From: Algoriphagus pacificus
GTDB taxonomy: Bacteria > Bacteroidota > Bacteroidia > Cytophagales > Cyclobacteriaceae
Direction: 5' to 3'
Assembly: GCF_017254845.1 (NCBI RefSeq)
Contig: NZ_JAFKCU010000002.1
Coordinates: forward strand, 682,001-746,000
DNA: 64,000 nt
The position numbers and the translations under genes were made by a program. The notes beneath the pieces were generated by a model. It was not told the origin of the DNA. It did not search any database and saw only the letters and a program-made list of their open reading frames with translations. Shown here one piece after another: positions 34,789 through 42,795 of the stretch (its first letter is position 1; each line of letters begins with the position of its first letter).

Positions 34789-34791
34789 GGT
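34775..34791. repeat. Perfect palindrome carrying both stop codons of convergent overlapping genes
   Basis: ACCTTAAG (34775-34782), a central G, and CTTAAGGT (34784-34791) form a perfect 8+1+8 palindrome. The stop codons of the histidine phosphatase (plus strand) and the hypothetical periplasmic protein (minus strand) both lie within it. Confidence 0.8.
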
Positions 34792-35197
34792 CTGCTTTTG
34801 CAGTTTTATCATTCTTTCGTTGCTGCTGCAATTCTTCGTATTCTGAAAGGAAACTTTCCATTTCTTTTTGCCCTTCAGTCAAATCGAAAACACGGAAAGC
34901 AATATCTTGAAGTTTGAATTCTTTATTGTTTCCGACTTCTACTAAAAAATCACCCAAGAGACATTTGTCGATTTGTTGGGTGGGTACCTCTATCACCAAA
35001 GTGAGGTCAGAATTCCCAGTGTAGGATTTAGTTTTAAAGGCAGATGAAAATTGACTTTCTATATTTTTGATCGTTGTATTTAGTGATTTTAGCTCCTTCT
35101 GCTTGAAAATCACCATAAATGTCCTCGTATCATCATTTTTTGCAAATGCTGAAAGAGACATAAACATGATAATCGCTACTATTCCTAAACTTCTCAT
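34778..35197 (-). CDS. Hypothetical periplasmic protein
   Basis: A 139-residue protein that I do not recognise. A signal peptide is plausible at residues 1-20 (MRSLGIVAIIMFMSLSAFA, likely cut before KNDD). The remainder is soluble: two strands TRTFMVIFKQ and DLTLVIEVP, one helical segment, and a charged helical tail (EMESFLSEYEELQQQRKN). The ATG at 35197 is preferred to an earlier start, since the upstream frame runs into the terminator after the zinc-ribbon gene. It overlaps the histidine phosphatase gene by 11 bases at the 3' end. Confidence 0.65.
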   Translation of the reverse strand: MRSLGIVAIIMFMSLSAFAKNDDTRTFMVIFKQKELKSLNTTIKNIESQFSSAFKTKSYTGNSDLTLVIEVPTQQIDKCLLGDFLVEVGNNKEFKLQDIAFRVFDLTEGQKEMESFLSEYEELQQQRKNDKTAKADLKP

Positions 35198-35256
35198 ACC
35201 CTGTAAGGTACTAAAATAATGCCTGAATAAGCAAATGTCATTTGGGTAAAAAAAAG

Positions 35257-35287
35257 AAAACCCCAGAAAAAATCTTTCCGGGGTTTT
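35257..35287 (-). terminator. Terminator after the zinc-ribbon protein gene
   Basis: AAAACCCC (35257-35264) and GGGGTTTT (35280-35287) form an 8-bp stem with a 15-base loop. On the minus strand it is followed by a T-rich run of about nine bases, fitting termination of the gene that ends at 35307. Confidence 0.75.
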
Positions 35288-35306
35288 ATATGGATTCAAA
35301 AACTGA

Positions 35307-36077
35307 TTAAGCTTTTGCTCTTTTCTTTTTTGTAGTAGCTGCTGGATCTTCCACTTCATCTTCAACACCTGCTAGGATTCTTCCGCAATGCTCACAAACG
35401 ATCAATTTCTTCTTTTCACGAATGTCTGCTTGTCTTTGAGGAGGAACAGTGTTGAAACATCCACCGCAAGCACCTCTTTTAACCATTACTACTGCTAAAC
35501 CATTTTTAGCGTTAGCTCTGATTTTAGTGTATGATTTGATCAATCGCTCATCTACTTTCTTCAGTGCTTTTTCTCTGTCAGCTTTCAATTTTGCTTCTTC
35601 AGACTCACTTTCAGAAATGATTGTGGACAATTCGCCGTTTTTCTGATCCAAATCCTTTTGACGATCTTTCATGATCGCACTTAATTCTTCAAGATCAATT
35701 TTCTTTTGGTCGATTTTTGCTCCAGCTTCAGCGATTTTTTTCTTTGAAACCTGAATTTCCAAGTCTTGCAATTCCAGCTCCTTGGTGATGGCATCGTACT
35801 CTCTGTTGTTACGCACGTTCATCTGCTGTTCCTGATACTTCTTGATCAGTTTTTCAGATTCTTTAATGCTTTCTTTGAGATTCTTGATGTCCTCTTCGTA
35901 AGCTTCAATCTCGGTTTGGAATTTATCCAAGCGGGTCTCGTAACCAGCGATCTCGTCTTCTAAGTCTTGAACTTCCTCAGGTAAGGCACCTCTCACTTTA
36001 ATAAGAGCGTCAAGTCTTGAATCTATGAGTTGAAGGTTATGTATAGCCTCGAGTTTTTGTGCTACTGTACTTTCCAT
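35307..36077 (-). CDS. Coiled-coil protein with C4 zinc ribbon
   Basis: A 256-residue cytosolic protein of the DUF164/C4-type zinc-ribbon family. A long antiparallel coiled coil spans about residues 1-190, with charged heptads. A C4 zinc ribbon follows with C204, C207, C228 and C231 (CGGC and CEHC). A lysine-rich tail follows. Proteins of this family are suspected to bind nucleic acid, but no defined function is established. It begins 3 bases after the Nif3-like gene ends, so the two form an operon, an arrangement I believe is common in Bacteroidota. Confidence 0.86.
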   Translation of the reverse strand: MESTVAQKLEAIHNLQLIDSRLDALIKVRGALPEEVQDLEDEIAGYETRLDKFQTEIEAYEEDIKNLKESIKESEKLIKKYQEQQMNVRNNREYDAITKELELQDLEIQVSKKKIAEAGAKIDQKKIDLEELSAIMKDRQKDLDQKNGELSTIISESESEEAKLKADREKALKKVDERLIKSYTKIRANAKNGLAVVMVKRGACGGCFNTVPPQRQADIREKKKLIVCEHCGRILAGVEDEVEDPAATTKKKRAKA

Positions 36078-36080
36078 GTA

Positions 36081-37181
36081 CTATCGGTAGGATGTGGGAT
36101 TTGTAACTACTTTCGTCAAATAGAGTGCAATATTAGGAAAATTTTGTGACAATAGCTCTCCAAGTAATTCTTTTGTGAAAATTTCACTCTCATAATGTCC
36201 AATATCACAAAGAATTAGTTTGCCCTCTGTATCGAAAAACTCATGGTATTTCACGTCAGAGGTAATAAAAACATCAGCACCGGCTCTTTTTGCATCATTT
36301 AATAAAAATATTCCTGCTCCGCCGCAAACAGCTACTTTCTTGATTTTCTTTCCCAAAAGTGCCGTATGCTTGATGATTTGGAGTTCCATTTTGGATTTCA
36401 TATAATCTAGGAATTCCACTTCATCCATACCAGTTTCCAATTCACCTACCATTCCGGCACCCACTTCCTGATTTTCATTTTCAAGGCTGGTTAGAAAATA
36501 AGCAACTTCTTCGTAAGGATGATTTTTCCTCATGGAGCCTAGTACTTTTCCAAATAGATGGTTTGGAACCAGGACTTCCACTTTTGTTTCTTCAACGGAT
36601 TCTGGATTTCCTTTAGACCCAATAGCAGGATTTGCTTTTTCAGAAGGAGTGAAAGTTCCCAAACCTTCCGATTGAAAAGAACAATTTGAATATTCTCCGA
36701 TTTTACCTGCTCCAGCCTTAAAAATTGCCTGAAGGACTTCTTCTTTGGAATTAGTGGGAACGAAGAATTCCAGTTTGCTGAGCAATTGCTTTTTTGGTTG
36801 AAGGATCTTGGTTTGTTGGAGACCTAATCGATCTGAAATTCTTTTATTGACCCCTGTTGCAACATGGTCTAGATTAGTATGGATAGCAAAAATCGCGATG
36901 TCATTTTTTAAGGCTTTGATCACTGTCCGCTCCACATAGTTTTTACCCGTAAAGCTTTTCAAACCCCGAAATACGATTGGGTGGTGTGCAACGATCAGAT
37001 TTGCTCCTAAGCTGATAGCTTCCTCGACAACCTCTTCAGTACAATCTAAAGTACAAAGCACACCTTTTGCTTCCCAGTTTCGATCTCCAGTGATCAGGGT
37101 GGCATTGTCATAGGATTCTTGATAGGCTGGTGGCGCAATGGATTCTAACCACGAAATCAGTTCTCCAATCTTGTATCCCAT
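36081..37181 (-). CDS. Nif3-like dinuclear metal protein with CutA/PII-like insert
   Basis: A 366-residue protein of the NIF3/DUF34 family with a dinuclear metal centre. Metal ligands are in ANLIVAHHPIVFRG (two histidines) and IFAIHTNLDHV, plus the C-terminal DIGHYESE segment. A CutA/PII-like domain (about residues 136-235, LEFFVPTNSKEEVLQAIFKAG and HPYEEVAYFL) is inserted between the halves, as in the YqfO group. The biochemical role is not settled; folate-related cyclohydrolase activity has been proposed. The ATG at 37181 is supported by a -7 box at 37202-37209. Confidence 0.87.
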   Translation of the reverse strand: MGYKIGELISWLESIAPPAYQESYDNATLITGDRNWEAKGVLCTLDCTEEVVEEAISLGANLIVAHHPIVFRGLKSFTGKNYVERTVIKALKNDIAIFAIHTNLDHVATGVNKRISDRLGLQQTKILQPKKQLLSKLEFFVPTNSKEEVLQAIFKAGAGKIGEYSNCSFQSEGLGTFTPSEKANPAIGSKGNPESVEETKVEVLVPNHLFGKVLGSMRKNHPYEEVAYFLTSLENENQEVGAGMVGELETGMDEVEFLDYMKSKMELQIIKHTALLGKKIKKVAVCGGAGIFLLNDAKRAGADVFITSDVKYHEFFDTEGKLILCDIGHYESEIFTKELLGELLSQNFPNIALYLTKVVTNPTSYR

Positions 37182-37201
37182 AATTTTTCTGTTTATTTGA
37201 T

Positions 37202-37209
37202 CAAAAATA
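37202..37209 (-). promoter_or_regulatory. -7 box of the Nif3/zinc-ribbon operon
   Basis: The minus strand reads TATTTTTG, an exact TAnnTTTG match, about 20 bases before the ATG at 37181. It excludes an ATG at 37253 as the start. Confidence 0.55.
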
Positions 37210-37222
37210 GTAATTCTAAGGA

Positions 37223-38272
37223 ATGCGCCCTTACGCTTTTTTGCTTTATCCATTTGCAGTGCTCTATGATTTGAGCACTTGGGTCAGAAACAGATTTTTT
37301 GACTGGGGCTGGTTGAAGAGTAAAAATACATCCATAACAAGTGTCCTAGTGGGCAACCTAAGTGTTGGAGGAACAGGTAAAACTCCAATGGTTGAACATT
37401 TGATTCGATTAACTCAGGATAGATTAAAGATCGCGACGCTGAGTAGGGGATATGGAAGAAAGACTTCTGGTTTTTTGAAAGCAGAAGTAGGGATGAAACC
37501 TTCTGATATCGGGGATGAGCCTTTTCAGATATTTCAGAAATTCAGTCAATCCATTTCCGTTTTTGTAGGAGAAAAGAGGGTGGAAGCCATGGCGAAAATA
37601 GCCTCTGATTTTCCAGAAACCGAACTCGTTATTTTAGACGATGCTTTCCAACACAGATATTTAAAAGCAGATTTTAATATTCTTTTGACCACTTTCGATA
37701 GACCTTTTACCAAGGATTTTTTATTGCCGATGGGCAGATTAAGAGAAAGTAGAAAAGGGGCAAATAGGGCTGATATAGTGGTAGTGACAAAATGCCCACA
37801 GCAGCTTTCGAAGGAAGAAAAAGCTAAGCTTACAGAGCAGATTAAAAACTATACCAAGCCCTTAACTCCAATTCTTTTTAGTGCCATTGGATATGGCGAA
37901 ATCTATCCTATTAAAAATCAAGAGTTGGAATCCAAAAATGTGATTTTGCTGAGTGGAATTGCAAATGACAGCCATCTCAAATCACATGTTAGCCAAAATT
38001 TTAAGCTTCTGGAAACTTTAAAATATCCGGATCATCATGAATATGGGGGAGAGGATTTTAAGAAAATACAAGAGGTGTTTTCAAAATATTCTCATCAAAA
38101 GCCTGTTTTAGTAACGACTGAAAAAGATGCGGTAAAAGTTAAATCCAATGCACCGGAAGGATTTCTGGCAGAAATTCCGATTTTTGTTCTGCCAATCGAG
38201 GTGATCTTTTCACCTGAAGATGCACAACTACTAGCAAGTCTTATCGATCAGGTAATTCTTCAAAAGAAATAA
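37223..38272 (+). CDS. lpxK: Tetraacyldisaccharide 4'-kinase
   Basis: Phosphorylates the lipid A disaccharide at the 4' position with ATP on the inner membrane, a late step in lipid A synthesis. It has 349 residues. An N-terminal membrane-associated helix precedes the Walker A region GNLSVGGTGKTP at 44-55; ILDDAFQHR near residue 137 is the family signature. TEKDAVK near 297 is conserved. It is divergent from the Nif3-like gene with a shared 41-base upstream region, and heads a four-gene operon with the porin, miaE-like and GyrI-like genes. Confidence 0.94.
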   Translation: MRPYAFLLYPFAVLYDLSTWVRNRFFDWGWLKSKNTSITSVLVGNLSVGGTGKTPMVEHLIRLTQDRLKIATLSRGYGRKTSGFLKAEVGMKPSDIGDEPFQIFQKFSQSISVFVGEKRVEAMAKIASDFPETELVILDDAFQHRYLKADFNILLTTFDRPFTKDFLLPMGRLRESRKGANRADIVVVTKCPQQLSKEEKAKLTEQIKNYTKPLTPILFSAIGYGEIYPIKNQELESKNVILLSGIANDSHLKSHVSQNFKLLETLKYPDHHEYGGEDFKKIQEVFSKYSHQKPVLVTTEKDAVKVKSNAPEGFLAEIPIFVLPIEVIFSPEDAQLLASLIDQVILQKK

Positions 38273-38276
38273 ATTG

Positions 38277-40214
38277 GTGAAAATCAGAGTTTTAAGTCTA
38301 TTCTTGTTTTTGACACTGTGCCAAGTTCACAGTCTTTTTGCCCAGCGACCTATTGGGACGAATCCTAATCAGGCAAGAAATAGAGAACTTGTAAATCAAG
38401 AAGGAGAGGAAGAGGAATTAGAGGGAAGAAGAACCTTGCTTGATGATAGTACCAAACAAGTTTATGGGCCTAAAACAAGCTTGTATTATTTCGAAAAGGA
38501 TATCAAAAGAAATAATCTGATTCTTTACCCTCAGGACACCTCATTGACCAATTTCCATAATTACGATCCAGTTTCGAAAAGTGGCTGGAAATATCAGGAT
38601 CTTGGAAATATCGGAAGTGCATCCAAATCTGTTTACTATCAAATCCCGGAAGTCATAGGAACGAGATCAGGCTATTCAGCCTATGATCTTTATTACCAAA
38701 GTCCTGAAAACAAAAAGTATTTTGACACCAAATCTCCCTTTACCGAGATGTCGGCTTTTTTTGGGGGAGGAAACAGGAATATGCTGGATATAGCTTTTGC
38801 CAGAAACATCAATCCCAGATGGAATGTAGGCTTTGATTTTCATACCATAAAAGCTAGAAAAACCCTTAATCCAGTCGCTAGAGATGATAACATGGTGGAG
38901 CAGACGTCCTATTCGCTTCATACCAATTATCGATCAGAAAATGGGAAATATTGGTTTCTTGGGAATTTTTCCCGGATGAGACATAAGGTGAATGAAATTG
39001 GAGGGATTATTCCTCCGGAAATTGATTCAACCTCGGTTTACTTTACCTATGAAGATGCCAAAGTGTGGCTTAGAAATACCCAAGCTCGGGATCTGAGGCA
39101 GGACTACCATTTTTACCATGAGTATAAGGTTGAAGATGGTTTACAGATTTACCATGTCTTTGACAGGAGAAGTCAGGATATGACTTTTGAAACCAATTTA
39201 CTGACAGATGACTCCAATTATTTTCCATCGGCCAGATTAAACGATCAGGATACCATTTCGAGGAATTTCAATGAGTTCAAGGAATTCCGAAATGAAGTTG
39301 GTTTCAAAGGTACTTTTGGCGGATTTTTTTACAATGCTTACGGTAAGTTCAGAACTGGCCGGATGAAGAATAAATTTTTTGATGAGGATGATAAGTTTAA
39401 TGAGGTTTATCTAGGAGGTCAACTTATCGGGAAAATTTCCGACAAATGGTCTTTAACAGCTGATGGTGAATATTTACTTCCTGGAGCCTACCGATTACAT
39501 GGAGTTTTCGTTTCTCCTTGGCTTGAAGTAGAATACACCAAAGCCCTTTATAAGCCTACCTCTGTCCAACAGATTTATAGAGGTAATTTCTACCAATGGG
39601 AAAATGATTTTGACAATACTGGGGTAGATCAGGTCAAAGGAACTGTTATCCTGAACTTTGATAAAATCCGATTAAGACCTAGTCTGACAATCAACAGAGT
39701 GAATAACTATATCTATTTCAATGAAGATCGGGTTGCAGCTCAAAACTCAGGAGAGGCATTTATGCTGATGCCAGGTCTGATCGCAAACTTCCAGATTGGA
39801 AAAAAATTCAGATGGGATAATGAGCTGATCTTTACACAGGTTACAGGTGCAGGATCAGATGCTTTTAGAATTCCTAAGTTTTATGCAAATAGTAAATTCT
39901 ATTTTGATAGCCCGGCTTTCAACGAAAATGTTTTTATCCAAATGGGGATAGATTTCAGGTATAAATCTGATTATTATGCGGATGCCTATTTTGCTTCTAC
40001 CCAGCAGTTCAATATCCAGAATGATTTTAATATTTATGCCTATCCTGTAGTGGATGTATTTTTGAATTTCCGAATTAATAGAACTCGGGTTTTATTTAAA
40101 TACAACCATCTCAACGCAGGCATGATGAATCAAGAAGGGTATTTTGTAACGCCTGATTATACCGGATACAAATCATTTTTAGACCTGGGGATTACCTGGT
40201 ATTTATTTGATTAA
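38277..40214 (+). CDS. Putative outer-membrane porin
   Basis: A 645-residue outer-membrane beta-barrel protein of the Bacteroidota putative porin family (Porin_10-like). A signal peptide covers about residues 1-22 (ending SLFAQ). The mature part shows many alternating aromatic strands, such as WNVGFDFHTIKARK and KYWFLGNFSRM, and ends in aromatic-rich ITWYLFD, the barrel C-terminal pattern. The start is not an ATG: GTG at 38277 (KIRVLSLF follows), with a TTG three bases earlier as the alternative. The lpxK stop is 4 bases upstream and the miaE-like ATG follows the stop by one base, so this is an operon. Confidence 0.78.
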   Translation: MKIRVLSLFLFLTLCQVHSLFAQRPIGTNPNQARNRELVNQEGEEEELEGRRTLLDDSTKQVYGPKTSLYYFEKDIKRNNLILYPQDTSLTNFHNYDPVSKSGWKYQDLGNIGSASKSVYYQIPEVIGTRSGYSAYDLYYQSPENKKYFDTKSPFTEMSAFFGGGNRNMLDIAFARNINPRWNVGFDFHTIKARKTLNPVARDDNMVEQTSYSLHTNYRSENGKYWFLGNFSRMRHKVNEIGGIIPPEIDSTSVYFTYEDAKVWLRNTQARDLRQDYHFYHEYKVEDGLQIYHVFDRRSQDMTFETNLLTDDSNYFPSARLNDQDTISRNFNEFKEFRNEVGFKGTFGGFFYNAYGKFRTGRMKNKFFDEDDKFNEVYLGGQLIGKISDKWSLTADGEYLLPGAYRLHGVFVSPWLEVEYTKALYKPTSVQQIYRGNFYQWENDFDNTGVDQVKGTVILNFDKIRLRPSLTINRVNNYIYFNEDRVAAQNSGEAFMLMPGLIANFQIGKKFRWDNELIFTQVTGAGSDAFRIPKFYANSKFYFDSPAFNENVFIQMGIDFRYKSDYYADAYFASTQQFNIQNDFNIYAYPVVDVFLNFRINRTRVLFKYNHLNAGMMNQEGYFVTPDYTGYKSFLDLGITWYLFD

Positions 40215-40215
40215 T

Positions 40216-40827
40216 ATGAGTTGGGAAGAAAGTACAAGACAGAAAATGCTTCATTTGAAGCTTCCGACAGATCCAAGGTGGGTGAATATTGCCGAAATGA
40301 AGATTGGAGATATCCTGACGGATCATGCCTATTGTGAGCAAAAGGCAGCCTCTTCCTGTATCAGTTTGATTCTTAGATTTTTTGACTTGCCCGAACTGGT
40401 AGATACCCTGACGCCGATTGTTGCGGAAGAATGGGGCCATTTTGAAAGAGTTCTGGAGCAAATTAGAAAACGGGATCTGAATTTCGGGGAACCAAGAAAA
40501 GATGAATACGTGATGCGTCTCCAAGGATTTGTAAAAAAAGGTGGAAACCGAGCTCAACAATTGACCGAAGTGTTATTGCTTAATGCATTGATCGAAGCTA
40601 GAAGTTGTGAGCGATTTAAGTTGCTCTCGAAAAATATTCAAGATGAGGAGCTGCAGAAATTCTACTATGAATTGATGATTTCTGAAGCAGGTCATTATGT
40701 TACTTTTATTGAATTAGCCAGAAAATACCAAGACCCTGAAAAGGTAAATGCCAGATGGCAGGAGTGGTTGGATTTTGAAGCTGAGGTGCTGAAAGAAATA
40801 GGAATCCGAGGGGACAGAATGCATTGA
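40216..40827 (+). CDS. miaE: tRNA-(ms[2]io[6]A)-hydroxylase, MiaE-like
   Basis: A 203-residue four-helix diiron protein of the MiaE family, which hydroxylates the isopentenyl side chain at A37 of tRNAs using O2. Diiron ligands are visible in DHAYCEQKAAS, EEWGHFERV (ExxH), EARSCERF and SEAGHYVTF (ExxH). The length matches MiaE. It sits one base after the porin stop and precedes the GyrI-like gene by 3 bases. The mtaB gene, another A37 enzyme, lies elsewhere in this window (49-50 kb). Confidence 0.86.
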   Translation: MSWEESTRQKMLHLKLPTDPRWVNIAEMKIGDILTDHAYCEQKAASSCISLILRFFDLPELVDTLTPIVAEEWGHFERVLEQIRKRDLNFGEPRKDEYVMRLQGFVKKGGNRAQQLTEVLLLNALIEARSCERFKLLSKNIQDEELQKFYYELMISEAGHYVTFIELARKYQDPEKVNARWQEWLDFEAEVLKEIGIRGDRMH

Positions 40828-40830
40828 TAA

Positions 40831-41313
40831 ATGAAGATCTTAATCTCAGAGATAACCAATAAAAAGCTGTTTGGCAGCAGTATTCAAACAAGTTTCGCAA
40901 AACAAGAAACGTCAAAGCTTTGGAGACCATTCAGAGCGAAAATTGCCATCTCACCCTTTCTTAATCCCAAAAAATTCTATTCCATTCAACGCTACGGTTC
41001 TGAAATGAAAATAGGTGTTTTAGGAATGGACACACTTTTTGAAAAAATTGCTGCTTTTGAAATAGAGGAAGGAGAGCATCCTGAGGGTTTTGAAGAAATA
41101 AATTTAGAAGGTGGATTGTACGCGGTCTTTGAGCATCAAGGTTCGGCATTGGATTTTCAGAAAAGCTTGCAGAATTTTCTTGAAAATTGGCTTCCCGGTT
41201 CAGGCTATGAACTCGATTCGAGAAACCATTTTGAAACCTTCGACGAAAATTATGATCCCTTTTCTGCTAATTCCGTTGAATTGGTTTGGATCCCCATAAA
41301 ACGCTTGGAATAG
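40831..41313 (+). CDS. GyrI-like small-molecule-binding domain protein
   Basis: A 160-residue soluble protein of the GyrI-like/AraC effector-binding fold. The start TNKKLFGSSIQTSFAKQETSKLW and later FEIEEGEHPEGFEEINLEGGLYAVF match the fold's pattern, with a C-terminal VELVWIPIKR strand. There is no DNA-binding domain, so it is a stand-alone ligand-binding protein; the ligand is unknown. It is the last gene of the lpxK operon, 3 bases after the MiaE-like gene. Confidence 0.75.
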   Translation: MKILISEITNKKLFGSSIQTSFAKQETSKLWRPFRAKIAISPFLNPKKFYSIQRYGSEMKIGVLGMDTLFEKIAAFEIEEGEHPEGFEEINLEGGLYAVFEHQGSALDFQKSLQNFLENWLPGSGYELDSRNHFETFDENYDPFSANSVELVWIPIKRLE

Positions 41314-41433
41314 CTTATTTAAAGGGGTTAATCCTTAATTTTTGCTAAGCTTTAGTCAAATCAAGGTGAATTGATTATACTTAAAATTAATTAACCAGGA
41401 AAATTAAAAAACCTGTTCCAATTCGGACAACTT

Positions 41434-42678
41434 ATGAATTTGATCGAAAATATTCGCGAAGCTTTAAACTCTGTAAAAGTCAATCTTCTTAGAACCATTT
41501 TAACTGGGGCAATTATTGCCATTGGTATTTCTTCTTTAGTTGGGATGCTGACTGCGATTGATGGAATAAAAACTCAAATTGCCGATAGTTTTTCTGGTTT
41601 GGGAGCGAACTCTTTTGATATCAGAAACAAAGGTTTTTCGGGTGGTAGAGCTATCCAACAGGGAGTTACAGAGAAAACTTATCCAAAAATTACTTACAGA
41701 GAAACCCAGGCTTTTAAAGAAGAGTACAGCACGATTGGAATTTCGACAGTTTATACTAGAGTAGCAGGTGCTGCAGAAATAAAGAAGGGATCCAAAAAGA
41801 CTGATCCTAACTCTAGAATTACTGGTGCAGATGAAAACTATTTGAATATCAAAGCGATGAAAATCGAAAATGGTAGGAATTTCAGTAATCTTGAGGTTCA
41901 ATATGGAAATAACGTTTGCGTAGTAGGAACCGAGATTATCAAAACTCTTTTTGAACCTAATGAAGATCCTATCAATCAAAAAATTACAGTTTTCGGAAGA
42001 CCGTATACGATTGTTGGAGTTTTGGAAGAGCAAGGTGGAGTTGGGCAGGATCAAGGAGCCGATAGACAAGTGATCATTCCGATTGAGAACGCAAGCAGAC
42101 TAGACAGAACTGGCAATTTCAATTATAACATCACGGCTTTGAGTTCTGATGGGACAAAAATCGAGTATGACATGGGCCAGGCAACTGGGATGATGCGAAA
42201 GATCCGTCAAGACCGTGTTACGACGGAAGACTCCTTTGATTTAACAAAGAGTCAGTCTGTAGCAGAAAGTTTGGAAGAAGTGGCAGGCTACTTAAGAATG
42301 GGTGGTTTTGGAATAGGATTTATTACGCTTTTGGGTGCATCTATAGGGTTGATGAATATTATGCTGGTTTCAGTTACAGAAAGAACAAGAGAAATCGGAA
42401 TCAGAAAAGCTTTAGGAGCTACTCCTTTAAGAATTCGTCAGCAATTTCTTTTAGAGGCTATAATGATTTGTATTCTTGGGGGAATTATGGGGATGATCTT
42501 GGGAATAGGAATTGGAAACCTCATCGCATTGGTAATTGGAGTTGGAGGGTTTTTGATACCTTGGCTTTGGATGGTCGTTTCATTTATGATTTGCATTTTA
42601 GTAGGCCTGCTTTCAGGTTATATTCCTGCCTCTAAGGCAAGCAGATTGGATCCAATTGAATCTTTGCGCTACGAATAA
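41434..42678 (+). CDS. FtsX/MacB-like ABC transporter permease
   Basis: A 414-residue ABC transporter permease of the MacB/FtsX type. One N-terminal helix (about residues 21-42) is followed by a large MacB_PCD periplasmic domain, then three C-terminal helices near residues 288-405. The coupling segment [20 protein letters not shown] precedes the second helix. Members export peptides, lipoproteins or antibiotics, or transmit force, together with an ATPase. No ABC ATPase gene is adjacent, so its partner must be encoded elsewhere. A strong terminator follows. Confidence 0.88.
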   Translation: MNLIENIREALNSVKVNLLRTILTGAIIAIGISSLVGMLTAIDGIKTQIADSFSGLGANSFDIRNKGFSGGRAIQQGVTEKTYPKITYRETQAFKEEYSTIGISTVYTRVAGAAEIKKGSKKTDPNSRITGADENYLNIKAMKIENGRNFSNLEVQYGNNVCVVGTEIIKTLFEPNEDPINQKITVFGRPYTIVGVLEEQGGVGQDQGADRQVIIPIENASRLDRTGNFNYNITALSSDGTKIEYDMGQATGMMRKIRQDRVTTEDSFDLTKSQSVAESLEEVAGYLRMGGFGIGFITLLGASIGLMNIMLVSVTERTREIGIRKALGATPLRIRQQFLLEAIMICILGGIMGMILGIGIGNLIALVIGVGGFLIPWLWMVVSFMICILVGLLSGYIPASKASRLDPIESLRYE

Positions 42679-42704
42679 ATAGTTGTTTTATTTAAATCAT
42701 TCAT

Positions 42705-42734
42705 AAAACCTCCAACAGATTTTTTGGAGGTTTT
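42705..42734 (+). terminator. Intrinsic terminator after the ABC permease
   Basis: AAAACCTCCAA (42705-42715) pairs perfectly with TTGGAGGTTTT (42724-42734), an 11-bp stem with an 8-base loop, and a T-rich tract follows. Confidence 0.88.
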
Positions 42735-42795
42735 TTATTTTTTAATGCACTATAAAAACCTTGGCAATTGATTGGTATACCTTTATTTTTCAGGA

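Noticed and set aside
37182-37253. A longer start for the Nif3-like protein at ATG 37253
   Set aside because: It would overlap lpxK by about 31 bases and include the TATTTTTG promoter box; the conserved protein begins at 37181.
41536-42069. A 177-codon open frame antisense to the FtsX-like permease
   Set aside because: It is entirely contained within a confident gene and its translation has no recognisable domain.
42771-42795. An earlier TTG start for the GMC oxidoreductase
   Set aside because: The added residues are unrelated to the FAD-binding N-terminus and lie next to a terminator; ATG 42796 begins the conserved fold.
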